Shown here: one piece after another, positions 26,370-34,994 of the stretch
Layout of the letters: every line of letters starts with the position of its first letter
How positions within the stretch are numbered: position 1 is the first letter of the stretch
Assembly (NCBI RefSeq): GCF_004217335.1
Contig: NZ_SHMP01000008.1
Location: forward strand, 124,001-188,000
Direction of reading: 5' to 3'
Length of the DNA stretch: 64,000 nt
Source: Natrinema hispanicum
GTDB lineage: Archaea; Halobacteriota; Halobacteria; Halobacteriales; Natrialbaceae
Notes under the pieces: generated by a model
The model's database searches: none
What the model was told of the DNA's origin: nothing
The model's input: the letters and a program-made list of their open reading frames with translations, nothing else
Translations under genes and position numbers: made by a program

Positions 26370-27154
26370 CTCTTGAGATCACCGATCTCCGGTTTCAGTA
26401 CGGTGATAGCACCGTCCTGGATGGGATCAATATGAGGGTGGACGCGGGTGAAATCGTCGGCCTGCTTGGCCCCAACGGATCGGGCAAGAGCACCCTCCTC
26501 AAATCGATCCCTCGGATTCACAACCCCGACGCCGGACAGATCACCATCGACGGGCGGAACGTCGAGGCATTCAGTCCCAACGAACTCGCTCGAGTCGCTA
26601 GCTACGTCCCCCAACACAATGACAGCGCGCTCCCCGCGACGGTTTTCGAGACGGTCTTACAGGGGCGTCGGCCACACGGCGGCTGGTCGCCGAGTGAAGC
26701 CGACCGGGAGGCGGTCACAGAAGTCTTAGAGCGGCTCGAAATTGAACAGTTTGCCACCCGACGAATGAGCGATCTCAGCGGTGGTCAACAGCAGAAGGTA
26801 CGCTTCGGACGTGCATTAGTCGGTGACCCTTCAGTAATGGTCTTGGACGAACCGACCAGCGCGCTCGATCTCAAACACCGTCTCGATGTAATGGAACTCG
26901 TTTCTACGCACGTCCAGAACCGAGACGTGGCAGTTGTCGCCGCCTTGCACGACCTGAACCTTGCCACCCGCTACTGTGACCGTATCGTGTTACTCCACAA
27001 CGGGCGGATCTACGATGCAGGCTCCCTCGAGATCCTCACACCGGATACGATCCGGACGGTTTACGGAGCGAACGTCTCGGTGGTTCGCCACGACGGAGAA
27101 CGGTTTATTCTGCCGAATACCTCGTCGAGGACGAACGACACAGACGCCAGTTAA
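26366..27154 (+). CDS. ABC ATPase of the iron/siderophore-type importer
   Basis: 262-aa FecE-type ATPase. Walker A GPNGSGKSTLL, signature LSGGQQQKVRFGRAL, Walker B VMVLDEPTSALD and the LHDLNLATRYCDRIVLLHNG segment are present; IHNPDAGQITIDGRNVEAFS is typical of the siderophore group. ATGA overlap with the permease gene. The C-terminal 25 residues vary in this family. Followed by 200 bases of spacer before a convergent gene. Confidence 0.93.
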   Translation: MTLEITDLRFQYGDSTVLDGINMRVDAGEIVGLLGPNGSGKSTLLKSIPRIHNPDAGQITIDGRNVEAFSPNELARVASYVPQHNDSALPATVFETVLQGRRPHGGWSPSEADREAVTEVLERLEIEQFATRRMSDLSGGQQQKVRFGRALVGDPSVMVLDEPTSALDLKHRLDVMELVSTHVQNRDVAVVAALHDLNLATRYCDRIVLLHNGRIYDAGSLEILTPDTIRTVYGANVSVVRHDGERFILPNTSSRTNDTDAS

Positions 27155-27355
27155 TCTCCTAGAAGAGAAAAGCCCGACACAGTTCACGGGTTGAAAGCGC
27201 TAGTGGCTAGTATTATTACAATCACATTCCCAAGTACATCAGGGCTTTACCCGAAGCGGTCTACGTTCTCTATTGACTGCTGCTCTACGGTCAGCTGTCT
27301 AAATTTTCTACTTCTCGGGAACGCAGATCCAACGCTCAGTCTAGATGCGTATCAG

Positions 27356-28540
27356 TCAGCGAAGCAGCGAGAGTCCCGAGGAGGAGCTCTCCCAAATCAC
27401 GAACCCTTCCTCAACCGGGACGAGCCCACCAATCGTGCCAAAGTGGTACTCGGCGCGCGACCAGGTGGTCCGCCCCTCACCTGTCGATCGGTCGTAGACG
27501 CTAACCCCGTCGTTTGTCCGCCCGAACGCGACCCAGTCGTCACCGACCACTGGACGGCCGGTAACGATGCCAGTATCGACGTCCCAACGGATCTCGCCCG
27601 TGGCAGCATCAAGGGCCACGCTCGTGGTCCCGGTACCGGCGGGAACGAATACCTCGTCACCAGCCACCGCAAGTCCGGCGTCGATTTTGTTGACACCGGG
27701 AAGCGAGTGAGACCAGTCCACCTCTCCGGTCTTGGCGTCGAGAGCGTAGACCGTCCCATGGTAGTCGGCAACCCAGACCGTTCCGTCGAGAACTGAGGCG
27801 GACCCGCGAACCTCCTTGCTCGAGATGTTCCTGTGCCAGCGCTCCTCGCCGTTCAGGTCGTACGCGAAGATACCGGAGCCGCTTCGGGTTGTGTAGATGC
27901 TATCATCGTCAATAGCTAGCGTTTCGCCGGCACCCTCGAGCTCTTGGACCGTTCCGGTATTGATGTCGACGGCGGCGAGACTCCCTCCAGCAACGTAGAC
28001 CGTGTCGTCGAGAGTCGCGACAGTGGCATCGTTGCGGTGGTGACTTCCGGCGTCAGCTCGCCAGTACCGGTCGCCCGATGTCTGGTCAAGGGCGGCCAGC
28101 TGATTCATTCCTGGGGCGAAGACGGCCTCGCAGGCGAGCAGCGGTACGGCAGTGATGCCGTCGGCGACGTCGCGACCCCACATCGGCCCGTTCATCGGCG
28201 CGTCGAGGGAAACCGCAGCGAGTCCACCACTTATGGGGGTATACGCTGTTCCATCTGCGACCACGGGGAGAGACAAAGCGTGTTGCTGCTGCCCATCGTC
28301 GTCACGGATGCTGGCGAGCAGGTCCACAGCGGTAGCGTCAGGTGCTGGCGGAACAGTGGTAGTCCGACCGGTGCGTCCGGGGTCACCACCGGCAGTCGGC
28401 CACGCCCCTGGTGGATCGTCACAGGGGCCTTCGATCGGGGTATCGCCTGCAAGTTCGCGTCGAATCCGACCGACACAGCCGGCCGTTCCGACGGAGGCGG
28501 TAGTACCGATGGCAGACAGGAGGGCTCTTCGGGAGGGCAT
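27356..28540 (-). CDS. PQQ-like beta-propeller lipoprotein
   Basis: 394-aa exported protein. Starts at MPSRRALLSAIGTTASVGTAGC: a twin-arginine-type signal with a lipobox Cys. The rest consists of about seven to eight repeats of the PQQ-binding-like (YncE/BamB) type, e.g. TVYVAGGSLAAVDINTGTV, VWVADYHGTVYALDAKTGEV and VFVPAGTGTTSVALDAATGE, each with the AxDxxTGxxxW closing motif. Such propellers in haloarchaea are common surface proteins of unknown partner. An upstream in-frame start adds a Cys-rich segment before the signal and is unlikely. It faces the importer operon. Confidence 0.85.
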   Translation of the reverse strand: MPSRRALLSAIGTTASVGTAGCVGRIRRELAGDTPIEGPCDDPPGAWPTAGGDPGRTGRTTTVPPAPDATAVDLLASIRDDDGQQQHALSLPVVADGTAYTPISGGLAAVSLDAPMNGPMWGRDVADGITAVPLLACEAVFAPGMNQLAALDQTSGDRYWRADAGSHHRNDATVATLDDTVYVAGGSLAAVDINTGTVQELEGAGETLAIDDDSIYTTRSGSGIFAYDLNGEERWHRNISSKEVRGSASVLDGTVWVADYHGTVYALDAKTGEVDWSHSLPGVNKIDAGLAVAGDEVFVPAGTGTTSVALDAATGEIRWDVDTGIVTGRPVVGDDWVAFGRTNDGVSVYDRSTGEGRTTWSRAEYHFGTIGGLVPVEEGFVIWESSSSGLSLLR

Positions 28541-29151
28541 CGAATTACAGTGTACTTGACAGCAAAAAAATCTTCCGCACGAGCGTACCATCAGTCCATA
28601 CCAGCAAGCGGGCTATCAAACAGTGAAGCCCACCGCCATATGTCGATTCAACACAGCCGAACGAACAGACAGCTCCATCGATGTCAACGCGATCGACGCT
28701 GGCGACGAACACATCTCAGTAACCGTTATCTCGGCCGGTGGCAAGCGCGATGAGCGCAGACCCATACTTGAGGTACTCGATAGGGTACGCTTACCGGGGA
28801 AGCGCTTCAGATAATCGATCAGTTCATCGCTGTTATTGACTCGCTTAGTGGGCTAAACAACAGGTACAGCGATCACTGTCGAAAATCGAGATCGGAAAGG
28901 AAGAGTAAAAAGCAGAGCAAACCTTCGTCAGAGCCCCGAGGAGAAGGCAGATAACCAGCTCACTGCGGCCAGCAATGTACTTGGAGCAATCCTCAATCAA
29001 TTGGCCACGCTGAATCGCGGTCGCCAGCAGCTTCAACCTGCCAAATTCGCCGGCTCGAGAGTGGTGCTACGTCGATCATCGAACAGGTGGCCACGTCCCG
29101 TGAAGCAAATAGTTAATCGACATCGAAAAGAGATGCTATGAACACGAGGCC
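28541..29151. other. AT-richer spacer, no clear gene
   Basis: About 610 bases with only short frames on both strands and no recognisable motif. A minus-strand frame at 28845-29036 has a hydrophobic Cys-rich run (ELVICLLLGALTKVCSAFYS) that could be a scrap. Base composition is lower in GC than the flanking operons, in keeping with the insertion debris that follows. Confidence 0.3.
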
Positions 29152-29400
29152 ATGAATGAAACGAATCCGACACTACTTCGCGGGATATATGCCGTCGTCG
29201 CGGCCGCATTGGTAATCGGCGTCGCGTTGGGTGTGGTAAGTTTTCAGGGGTTCGTCGGTGGGACGGGACAGGTTCCATCGATACTGGATATCCTTGGATA
29301 CGGCCACATTGCCGGGGTCGCGTTTACTGCGAGTTTGATCCTAATCGTCAGTAGTCTCGCGCTTGCGTTCGCGGCCAACGAGTTCCTCGAGCCTGAGTAA
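29152..29400 (+). CDS. Small two-helix membrane protein
   Basis: 82-aa protein with two clear hydrophobic helices (LLRGIYAVVAAALVIGVALG at about 8-28 and HIAGVAFTASLILIVSSLAL at about 52-72) separated by a glycine-rich polar loop, and an acidic C-terminus (EFLEPE). Family unknown. It lies isolated between a spacer and a broken transposase, but codon use and the regular helix pattern favour a real gene. Confidence 0.6.
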   Translation: MNETNPTLLRGIYAVVAAALVIGVALGVVSFQGFVGGTGQVPSILDILGYGHIAGVAFTASLILIVSSLALAFAANEFLEPE

Positions 29401-29423
29401 CTCGGCACCCGATTTGGCTCACC

Positions 29424-30103
29424 GCGCTGTGACTTCCGCGTTCGATAGACTCGATATGGCCGTTTGGCGTGCTTCTCATACGACCGGACAACAGTCAGTG
29501 AATACTCGATCGCGTCTCGACGGCTGTCACCGTCGGCGACAGCGTCGTGCGTGCGATCGAAGGACGAACCGTTTTGTCCGGCAGTATCACCCTCCCTGTT
29601 TCACTACTCCCAACCAACGGTGTTGCGGCGACCGACGAATCAGCATTCGACCGAAGTCACGCCTCGAACCACCACACAAAACGGACGAAGCTGACGGTTC
29701 ACCAATTAAAAGTCACGCTCTTCGTCGATACGGAGCGGACGCGATCTTGGAACGCCACATCCCCACGACCCGAAACCACGATACGCGGGTCGCACCATCG
29801 GTCATCAACCGCAACGCAGTTGAACTCAGAGTTTTGCTTGGAGACGGGGGAGACGACGATCAGCAGATTCGAGCAATGGCCCGCGAAAACGGGATTCGGC
29901 TACTCATCAAACACCATGAATTCACCTCACTTCAGCAAGCATGGAATGCTCGGCTGGAGTCCAAACTCTACCGCCAACGGAGTCAGAACGAAACGGTGAA
30001 CTCTCGACTCAAGCGGAAATACGATGCGTTTGTGCGTTCACGCCGTCGGTGGAAGACATTTCGTGGACTTGTCCTTTCGTATATTGTTCACAATATCGAC
30101 TGA
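29424..30103 (+). pseudogene. Frameshifted IS5-family transposase
   Basis: Homologous segments occur in two frames. One frame (around 29630-29755) reads ESAFDRSHASNHHTKRTKLT then VHQLKVTLFVDTERT, the first catalytic Asp region of haloarchaeal IS5-type transposases. A second frame (about 29755-30103) continues with PTTRNHDTRVAPSVINRNAV, LLGDGGDDDQQIRAMARENG, NETVNSRLKRKYDAFVRSRR and ends at VHNID. An earlier frame (29424-29480) has AFDRLDMAVWR. At least two frameshifts are needed to join them. No terminal repeats were found. Confidence 0.75.
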
Positions 30104-30414
30104 ACTCTCTACTGAGCAGTATAGTGTAGGGTTATCGAGATCCCACTTCGCATTCGTCACAGCGATCAGTAGGAGAGGGCTACCTGTTCGTTCGGAGGTG
30201 CTCTGAGAGGCGGACGGGCATTGCTCTGAGAACAACCACAGCAACTCCAGTTAGTGCGATCAGCAATACATTTCTCTATGAAGAAACTGAAAGCAAGAAT
30301 GACGTTTATCAGTTACCAATAATTTAGGACAGGCGTATTATTCCATCACTTGATTAAGAGGAATCTTACTATATTTCTTCTCACTTAGATCCGTGTACAG
30401 TTTGGTGAAAAAGT
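30104..30414. other. AT-rich spacer before the lysyl oxidase gene
   Basis: No gene seen. The last ~120 bases are distinctly AT-rich (ATTTAGGACAGG, TTACTATATTTCTTC), and a TATA-like TACTATATTT lies at about 30367-30376, 40-50 bases before the GTG start of the next gene. Confidence 0.35.
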
Positions 30415-31275
30415 GTGAAAATAAAACGGATAAAAGGTAGGAAGCGTGCGGCGGCACTGGTGGGGGTTCTCCTCATCGTAGTGGCGGGGATCGGCATGAT
30501 CACGCTCGGAGGCGTTGCGGTTGACAACCCGTTCACAGTGAGCGACAGGAGCACGGATACTTCCACGACCCCCGGAAGCGAAGGCACCGCGGACGAAGAG
30601 AACGCGGCGACACCGCCACCCACGACAACCGAGTCCGATCCTGAACCCTCGGACGACCACGTTGAGGACAGGACAGGGGTCAACTTCGTTCCAGGCGTCG
30701 AGGATTTCAGCGTTTCAACAGAAGTGTTTGATGAGTCCAGCCCTGACGTTGAAGACGGCTTTGTAACCCCAGGCGAACATAGGCTACTTCGATTTGATAT
30801 GATCATCTACAATATGGGAGACGCAGATGCCGAATTGGGCCGTCCTGAGAACCGCCCTGATCTGTTCGAATATTCGGAGTCCCATGGTCACGCGCACTTA
30901 AAAGGTTTCAATAACTATATCCTGCTTGATGAATCAGGCGAGAGGACGGGCGCGGTAAGAAAACAGACATTCTGTCTTCGGGATCTGTACCAAACCCGTT
31001 CAACCGCCAGTAATAGCTCCCAGTTCGATTGTGAGTATCAGGGGATCAGTGCCGGGTGGGCTGACGAGTATGACGCGTCTCTGCCCGGTCAATATATTGT
31101 TATTGATAATCTCCCTGATGGAGAGTACACGCTGCAAGCCACGACGAACGCAGCAGGCACGATTGACGAGACGTGCGACGACGATAACACCGTTCGCGTC
31201 GACCTTAGTATAAACAATGATACAGTTACGGTTCATACTCCACAAAGCCACTATGTGAGACCGTCTGCGTGCTGA
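30415..31275 (+). CDS. Lysyl oxidase family protein, membrane-anchored
   Basis: 286-aa protein, GTG start. Basic N-terminus, one hydrophobic segment (AALVGVLLIVVAGIGMITLG, 12-32), then a Thr/Pro/acidic linker (45-85) and a catalytic domain. The domain shows the copper triad H157-x-H159-x-H161 in SHGHAHLKGFNNY, Lys183 in RKQTFCLRD and Tyr219 in WADEYDAS, matching the Lys and Tyr that form the lysyl tyrosylquinone cofactor in animal enzymes. GQYIVIDNLPDGEYTLQAT and the late DDDNTVRVDL also match. Cys187, Cys206 and Cys254 may form disulfides. Predicted to oxidise amines outside the cell; substrate unknown. Surroundings are AT-rich insertion debris, so recent acquisition is possible. Confidence 0.85.
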   Translation: MKIKRIKGRKRAAALVGVLLIVVAGIGMITLGGVAVDNPFTVSDRSTDTSTTPGSEGTADEENAATPPPTTTESDPEPSDDHVEDRTGVNFVPGVEDFSVSTEVFDESSPDVEDGFVTPGEHRLLRFDMIIYNMGDADAELGRPENRPDLFEYSESHGHAHLKGFNNYILLDESGERTGAVRKQTFCLRDLYQTRSTASNSSQFDCEYQGISAGWADEYDASLPGQYIVIDNLPDGEYTLQATTNAAGTIDETCDDDNTVRVDLSINNDTVTVHTPQSHYVRPSAC

Positions 31276-31423
31276 GATATTTATAACCGTCTTTAAATTT
31301 CACCAGGGCTGAATTGACCAATACAGAGAGTGTTCTCGCCGACCTGATTACGTAAAATATAAATAAAATAATTTATATTCCCGCGGAATTCCTCGGTATA
31401 TACGAGACAGAAATCACCGTCAT

Positions 31424-31567
31424 GTGTGTCGACATTGCGGTAACGTCATGGCAACATCGTCTCCAAACGAAGGCCCACGAAAGTGCTTCAATTGTGGCGA
31501 GAAACTCTTCTCACTCTTTCTTAGCCGTCCTGAAGTTCCTGATGAGCAATATTTCCATCAATTATAA
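31424..31567 (+). CDS. Possible 47-aa zinc-finger protein
   Basis: Short frame from GTG 31424 to TAA 31565-31567 with two CxxC pairs: VCRHCGNV near the start and CFNCGEKLFSLF about 20 residues later, then a polar tail. Small two-CxxC proteins are frequent in haloarchaea. No ATG is available and the frame is closed by a TAA upstream, so it may instead be the end of a decayed larger gene. The first Cys directly follows the start, which is unusual. Confidence 0.35.
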   Translation: MCRHCGNVMATSSPNEGPRKCFNCGEKLFSLFLSRPEVPDEQYFHQL

Positions 31568-31645
31568 TATATATTACTGATTTCTACCGCGATAGATTAG
31601 ACACACAACAGGCGCAAGACCACAGTCGCTAGAATGTGTAGCCTG

Positions 31646-32689
31646 TCAACGAAGCAGATGGATCGCAGCAGGTGGAATCGTCACTCGAACGCTAGAACCA
31701 GCTTCAAGCGGTAATTGGTCAAAACTCGGTGGACGAATCGTCGTCGTAAGCGTGATCGGTGCGTCGTCAAAATCGACTTCCACCCGATACTCATTCCCTT
31801 CAGTTAACCATCGGTCGATCGTCCCCGACACCGTGTTCTCATCATGGAGGTCGTCACCCTCGTTCGGCGTGTGTACCTGCATGCGCGATGGATGGATGCA
31901 GAGAGTGACGGTTGTCCCAGCTGCGGCCGTCGTCGTCGCCTGAAGACGAATGTTGCCAACTCGAAGAAAAGCGGTGTCTTCGCGCTGTTCAACGACAGTT
32001 GCGTCGAACAGATTCTCGTTGCCGGTAAATCTCGCGACGAATTTCGTTGCAGGACGGTTGATAACGGTCATTGGCGATCCCACCTGTTCGATTGCACCGT
32101 CGCGAACGATGGCAGTTCGGTCACCAAGCGCCGTCGCCGTTCGCTGATCGTGGGTCACGTAGATCACCGGTATCTCGAGCGATGTGAAAAGCGCATGGAG
32201 TTCTCTGCGAAGTCGACGCCGAATCGGCGCGTCGAGACTGGCTAGGGGCTCGTCCAATAGCAGGAGGTCAGGGTCTGCCGCTAACGTGCGTGCAAGCGCG
32301 ACACGTTGCTGTTCGCCGCCAGACAGTGTCGGCGGGCGGCGATCGAGCACGTCCGTGATCTCGAGCAGCGATGCGAACTTCGTGATTCGATCCCGGTCAG
32401 TCGCGGCATAGCCGATGTTCTCTCTGGCAGTCATGTGCGGGAACAGAGCACCGTCTTGAAACACGAGGCCAGTCCGGCGCTCTTGAAGCGGACATCCATT
32501 GAGACGGTCGCCGTTCAGCGAGATGGTTCCACCATCTGGATCGACGATGCCCGCGATCAGCGATAGCAGTGTCGTCTTGCCACTTCCCGACGGGCCGAGG
32601 ATCGAGAGGACTTCGTTGTCGACGGTGAGATCGACTGGGCCAAAGTCGAAGGTGTCGTACGTCTTGGTAAGGGAATTGACTTCGAGCAT
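31646..32689 (-). CDS. Tungstate/molybdate-type ABC transporter ATPase
   Basis: 347-aa ATPase: Walker A GPSGSGKTTLL, Q-loop VFQDGALFPHMTARENI, signature LSGGEQQRVALARTL, Walker B LLLLDEPLASLD and H-switch VTHDQRTATALGDR, followed by a C-terminal regulatory OB-like domain (VARFTGNENLFDATVV onward) as in oxyanion importers. The ATG is 3 bases from the permease stop. Third gene of an operon whose binding protein is of the tungstate/molybdate class. Confidence 0.85.
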   Translation of the reverse strand: MLEVNSLTKTYDTFDFGPVDLTVDNEVLSILGPSGSGKTTLLSLIAGIVDPDGGTISLNGDRLNGCPLQERRTGLVFQDGALFPHMTARENIGYAATDRDRITKFASLLEITDVLDRRPPTLSGGEQQRVALARTLAADPDLLLLDEPLASLDAPIRRRLRRELHALFTSLEIPVIYVTHDQRTATALGDRTAIVRDGAIEQVGSPMTVINRPATKFVARFTGNENLFDATVVEQREDTAFLRVGNIRLQATTTAAAGTTVTLCIHPSRMQVHTPNEGDDLHDENTVSGTIDRWLTEGNEYRVEVDFDDAPITLTTTIRPPSFDQLPLEAGSSVRVTIPPAAIHLLR

Positions 32690-32692
32690 TGC

Positions 32693-33502
32693 TCACTCCA
32701 GTGGGTTCGTTCCGAGCACATTCAGCACGACGAGCGTTGCGACGGCGATTCCAACCAGAATAACAGCCACGGGGAATGCGTTCTCCAATCCAAGTGTCGT
32801 AAACGAGACCCAGATCTGTACGGGCATCGTCCGTGGGTAGTACGCGAGCATGATCGTTGCCCCGAACTCGCCGATCGCACGAGCGAACGCGAGCGTAATA
32901 CCGGCGAGGATTCCTGGCCAGGCAAGCGGCAGTGTGACCCGGCGAAACGTCGTCAGTCGGCTCTTTCCGAGCGACTGCGAGGCATACTCGAGGCTCCGGT
33001 CGACGCTCTCGAAGGCTGCTTTCGCCGTGACGACGACGAATGGGGAGGCGACGAACGTCTGTGCCAGCACGATTCCGACGACTGATCGGGTCAGTTGGAG
33101 GCCGTTTGCTGCTGCCAGTCCCCCGAGGAACGTGTTCGGGCCCACGACCGTGAGCAACACCATGCCGCTGACGATCGGCGGAAGCACGAGCGGCAGTACG
33201 ACGACGGCGGTGACGACCGTTTTCACTCGTCCGTCAGTGCGGGCAAGCCAGTAAGCGAGTGGGAGTCCGAATAGCGACGCGATGGCCGCACTCGTGACCG
33301 ATGCCGTCAGTGATGTGGTCGCGGCTGAGACGACAGCAGGTCTGGTCAATCGCTGGATGACGACCCCTGGTGGCTGACTGAGAACGAGCGCGAGGAGTGG
33401 AACGAGATAGTAACAGAGCAGCACCGCTCCGAGGAGGAACGCGACTGTCAGCCAGTCGAACCGCCCGGCAGCAACGTCAGTTCGTGACTTCGTCGGGAGC
33501 AT
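32693..33502 (-). CDS. Tungstate/molybdate-type ABC permease
   Basis: 269-aa permease with six hydrophobic segments (LTVAFLLGAVLLCYYLVPLL; TSLTASVTSAAIASLFGLPL; VTAVVVLPLVLPPIVSGMVL; further segments toward the C-terminus). The coupling loop EYASQSLGKSRLTTFRRVTL is of the CysT/ModB type. Start at ATG 33502, overlapping the binding-protein gene by 26 bases; an in-frame ATG at 33544 would overlap further and precede a polar extension. Confidence 0.85.
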   Translation of the reverse strand: MLPTKSRTDVAAGRFDWLTVAFLLGAVLLCYYLVPLLALVLSQPPGVVIQRLTRPAVVSAATTSLTASVTSAAIASLFGLPLAYWLARTDGRVKTVVTAVVVLPLVLPPIVSGMVLLTVVGPNTFLGGLAAANGLQLTRSVVGIVLAQTFVASPFVVVTAKAAFESVDRSLEYASQSLGKSRLTTFRRVTLPLAWPGILAGITLAFARAIGEFGATIMLAYYPRTMPVQIWVSFTTLGLENAFPVAVILVGIAVATLVVLNVLGTNPLE

Positions 33503-34397
33503 TGCCTGTGAAACGTGGATAATCGTCCGGAACAACGAACCCAAACTCGTTCAGATACTCGCCCGTTATGTGTTCCGTGAACACATCAACAGCGGCTGGA
33601 GATTGGTTGCGAATCGTTGCGCCATAACTGATGAGTCCACCGCTGACGACCGTTCCGCTCGGGAGTTCGTAGGTCGCCGATTCGTAGGTGTCTGTATAGC
33701 TCGGCTCACTGAGATCGATTTCCGCTGGGAGGTCGATATAGTCGTATCCGCGCTCGACAGCCATGTTTCGATACGCAATGGCGGCATCAACTGACCCCGT
33801 TTCAAACTGGCTAATGAGCTGTGTTTCGGGATAAATCTGGTCTGTCCGTGGAATCGCGTCTCGGAGATTCGTGTCCGTTCCGTAGTGTTCAGTCGCGAGC
33901 TCGAGCATGAACAGCGCTCGATAGCCGAGTGGGTCGAGATCCGGGTCGGTTCTTCCGATCGTGATGTCTCCGTTCAAGAGCGGTTGATACCAATTCTCCG
34001 TTCCTGCGTCGGCGAGCTGTTTGCCACCGTCCGTATTGGGATTATACGCGATGACGACCGAATTGGTCGCAAATTCGGCAAACCAGTCCGGCTGCAGTGG
34101 TGAATCGAAGAGGGCGATATCCGCAACCGAGACGAGATCGGGATCTTTCTGTCCCGCTGCGATGAGCCGAGCGACCTCGGCGGAGCCGTGTGCTTCTATC
34201 TGAACCGTTGCATCTACACTCGGTCGCAATCCGTTTTCGAGTGCATTGTTCAAGCTTCCCGCGGCGAGCATCGAGACGGTCACTGACTGTCCGTCGGTCC
34301 CGTGGAGTGTGTCGGAACAACCAGCGACTCCCGAGAGTGCGACAGCGGTAGCCGAGAGAACCGAGCGTCGGCGACTCCGCAGTCCGTCACCAGCCAT
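33477..34397 (-). CDS. Tungstate/molybdate-binding lipoprotein (WtpA/TupA-like)
   Basis: 306-aa extracellular binding protein with a twin-arginine type leader and lipobox (LRSRRRSVLSATAVALSGVA then GC). The mature part begins SVTVSMLAAGSLNNALENGL and has EAHGSAEVARLIAAGQKDPD and LVSVADIALFD, hallmarks of the WtpA/ModA class binding tungstate or molybdate; a C-terminal GGLISYGATIRNQSP fits the same group. It is divergent from a Tfx-family regulator, whose founding member controls a molybdenum enzyme operon, supporting a Mo/W role. Choice between the two oxyanions is not possible here. Confidence 0.87.
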   Translation of the reverse strand: MAGDGLRSRRRSVLSATAVALSGVAGCSDTLHGTDGQSVTVSMLAAGSLNNALENGLRPSVDATVQIEAHGSAEVARLIAAGQKDPDLVSVADIALFDSPLQPDWFAEFATNSVVIAYNPNTDGGKQLADAGTENWYQPLLNGDITIGRTDPDLDPLGYRALFMLELATEHYGTDTNLRDAIPRTDQIYPETQLISQFETGSVDAAIAYRNMAVERGYDYIDLPAEIDLSEPSYTDTYESATYELPSGTVVSGGLISYGATIRNQSPAAVDVFTEHITGEYLNEFGFVVPDDYPRFTGNAPDEVTN

Positions 34398-34412
34398 ATC
34401 ACAACAACTAGT

Positions 34413-34450
34413 GTTTGATCAATAAGCTTATCTCAAACACACCTGTTTGA
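34413..34450. promoter_or_regulatory. Three GTTTGA half-sites in the binding-protein/tfx intergenic region
   Basis: Within a 59-bp divergent gap lie GTTTGA (34413-34418), TCAAAC (34433-34438) and GTTTGA (34445-34450). They make two inverted repeats: GTTTGA-N14-TCAAAC and TCAAAC-N6-GTTTGA. They overlap the only space available for both promoters, so a single DNA-binding protein, probably Tfx, could control both directions. Arrangement is seen; binding is inference. Confidence 0.5.
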
Positions 34451-34456
34451 CTTTAT

Positions 34457-34915
34457 ATGGCTGCAACCGAGGGGACAATATTGACGGACCGACAGGTGGA
34501 GGTGCTCGGGCTCCGTGAAAGCGGTCATACCCAGCAGGAAGTCGCCGATAAACTGGGAACGACCGCGTCGAACGTGAGTGCCATCGAACGAGCCGCAGAA
34601 GCGAACGTCAAGAAGGCACGTCGGACGCTCGAGCTTGCCCGGACACTACGCGCGCCAGTGCAATTTACTGTTCCAGCTGGAACGTCGTTTGATGAGCTTG
34701 TTACTCAGGTATACGCCCGCGGCGACGAAGCTGGTATCAAAATCGCATACTGCCGACCAGAGCTCTACACACATCTCTACGGGACGCTCGAAGCGGTCAC
34801 TGACGCCAATCAACTCACCGAAACGGCCACGCTCGGTCTGACGAAAGATGGAGAGGTGAAGGTGTATACAGATGATGGAGATTCCGGTAAACAAAATGAT
34901 CAACTGCGCACATAA
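34457..34915 (+). CDS. tfx: Tfx-family DNA-binding regulator
   Basis: 152-aa protein. N-terminal helix-turn-helix (LTDRQVEVLGLRESGHTQQE, then VADKLGTTASNVSAIERAAE) and a C-terminal domain (VYARGDEAGIKIAYCRPELY) characteristic of the archaeal Tfx family. In Methanothermobacter Tfx binds downstream of the promoter of a molybdenum formylmethanofuran dehydrogenase operon. Here it faces the tungstate/molybdate-type importer, a matching context. Start at ATG 34457, with TATA-like text immediately before it. Confidence 0.88.
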   Translation: MAATEGTILTDRQVEVLGLRESGHTQQEVADKLGTTASNVSAIERAAEANVKKARRTLELARTLRAPVQFTVPAGTSFDELVTQVYARGDEAGIKIAYCRPELYTHLYGTLEAVTDANQLTETATLGLTKDGEVKVYTDDGDSGKQNDQLRT

Positions 34916-34994
34916 GAGAGATTGGTCTGACCGTTGGTTTCCATTGTGCGAAAGAGAGGAAAGTGATGCACAACGCTTTCGTGAGCAGCAACGA

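Noticed and set aside
27155..27355. Sixth copy of the palindromic repeat between the importer and the propeller gene
   Set aside because: Words such as TTGACTGCTGC and ACGGTCAG are present but the order and spacing of the repeat's arms are not.
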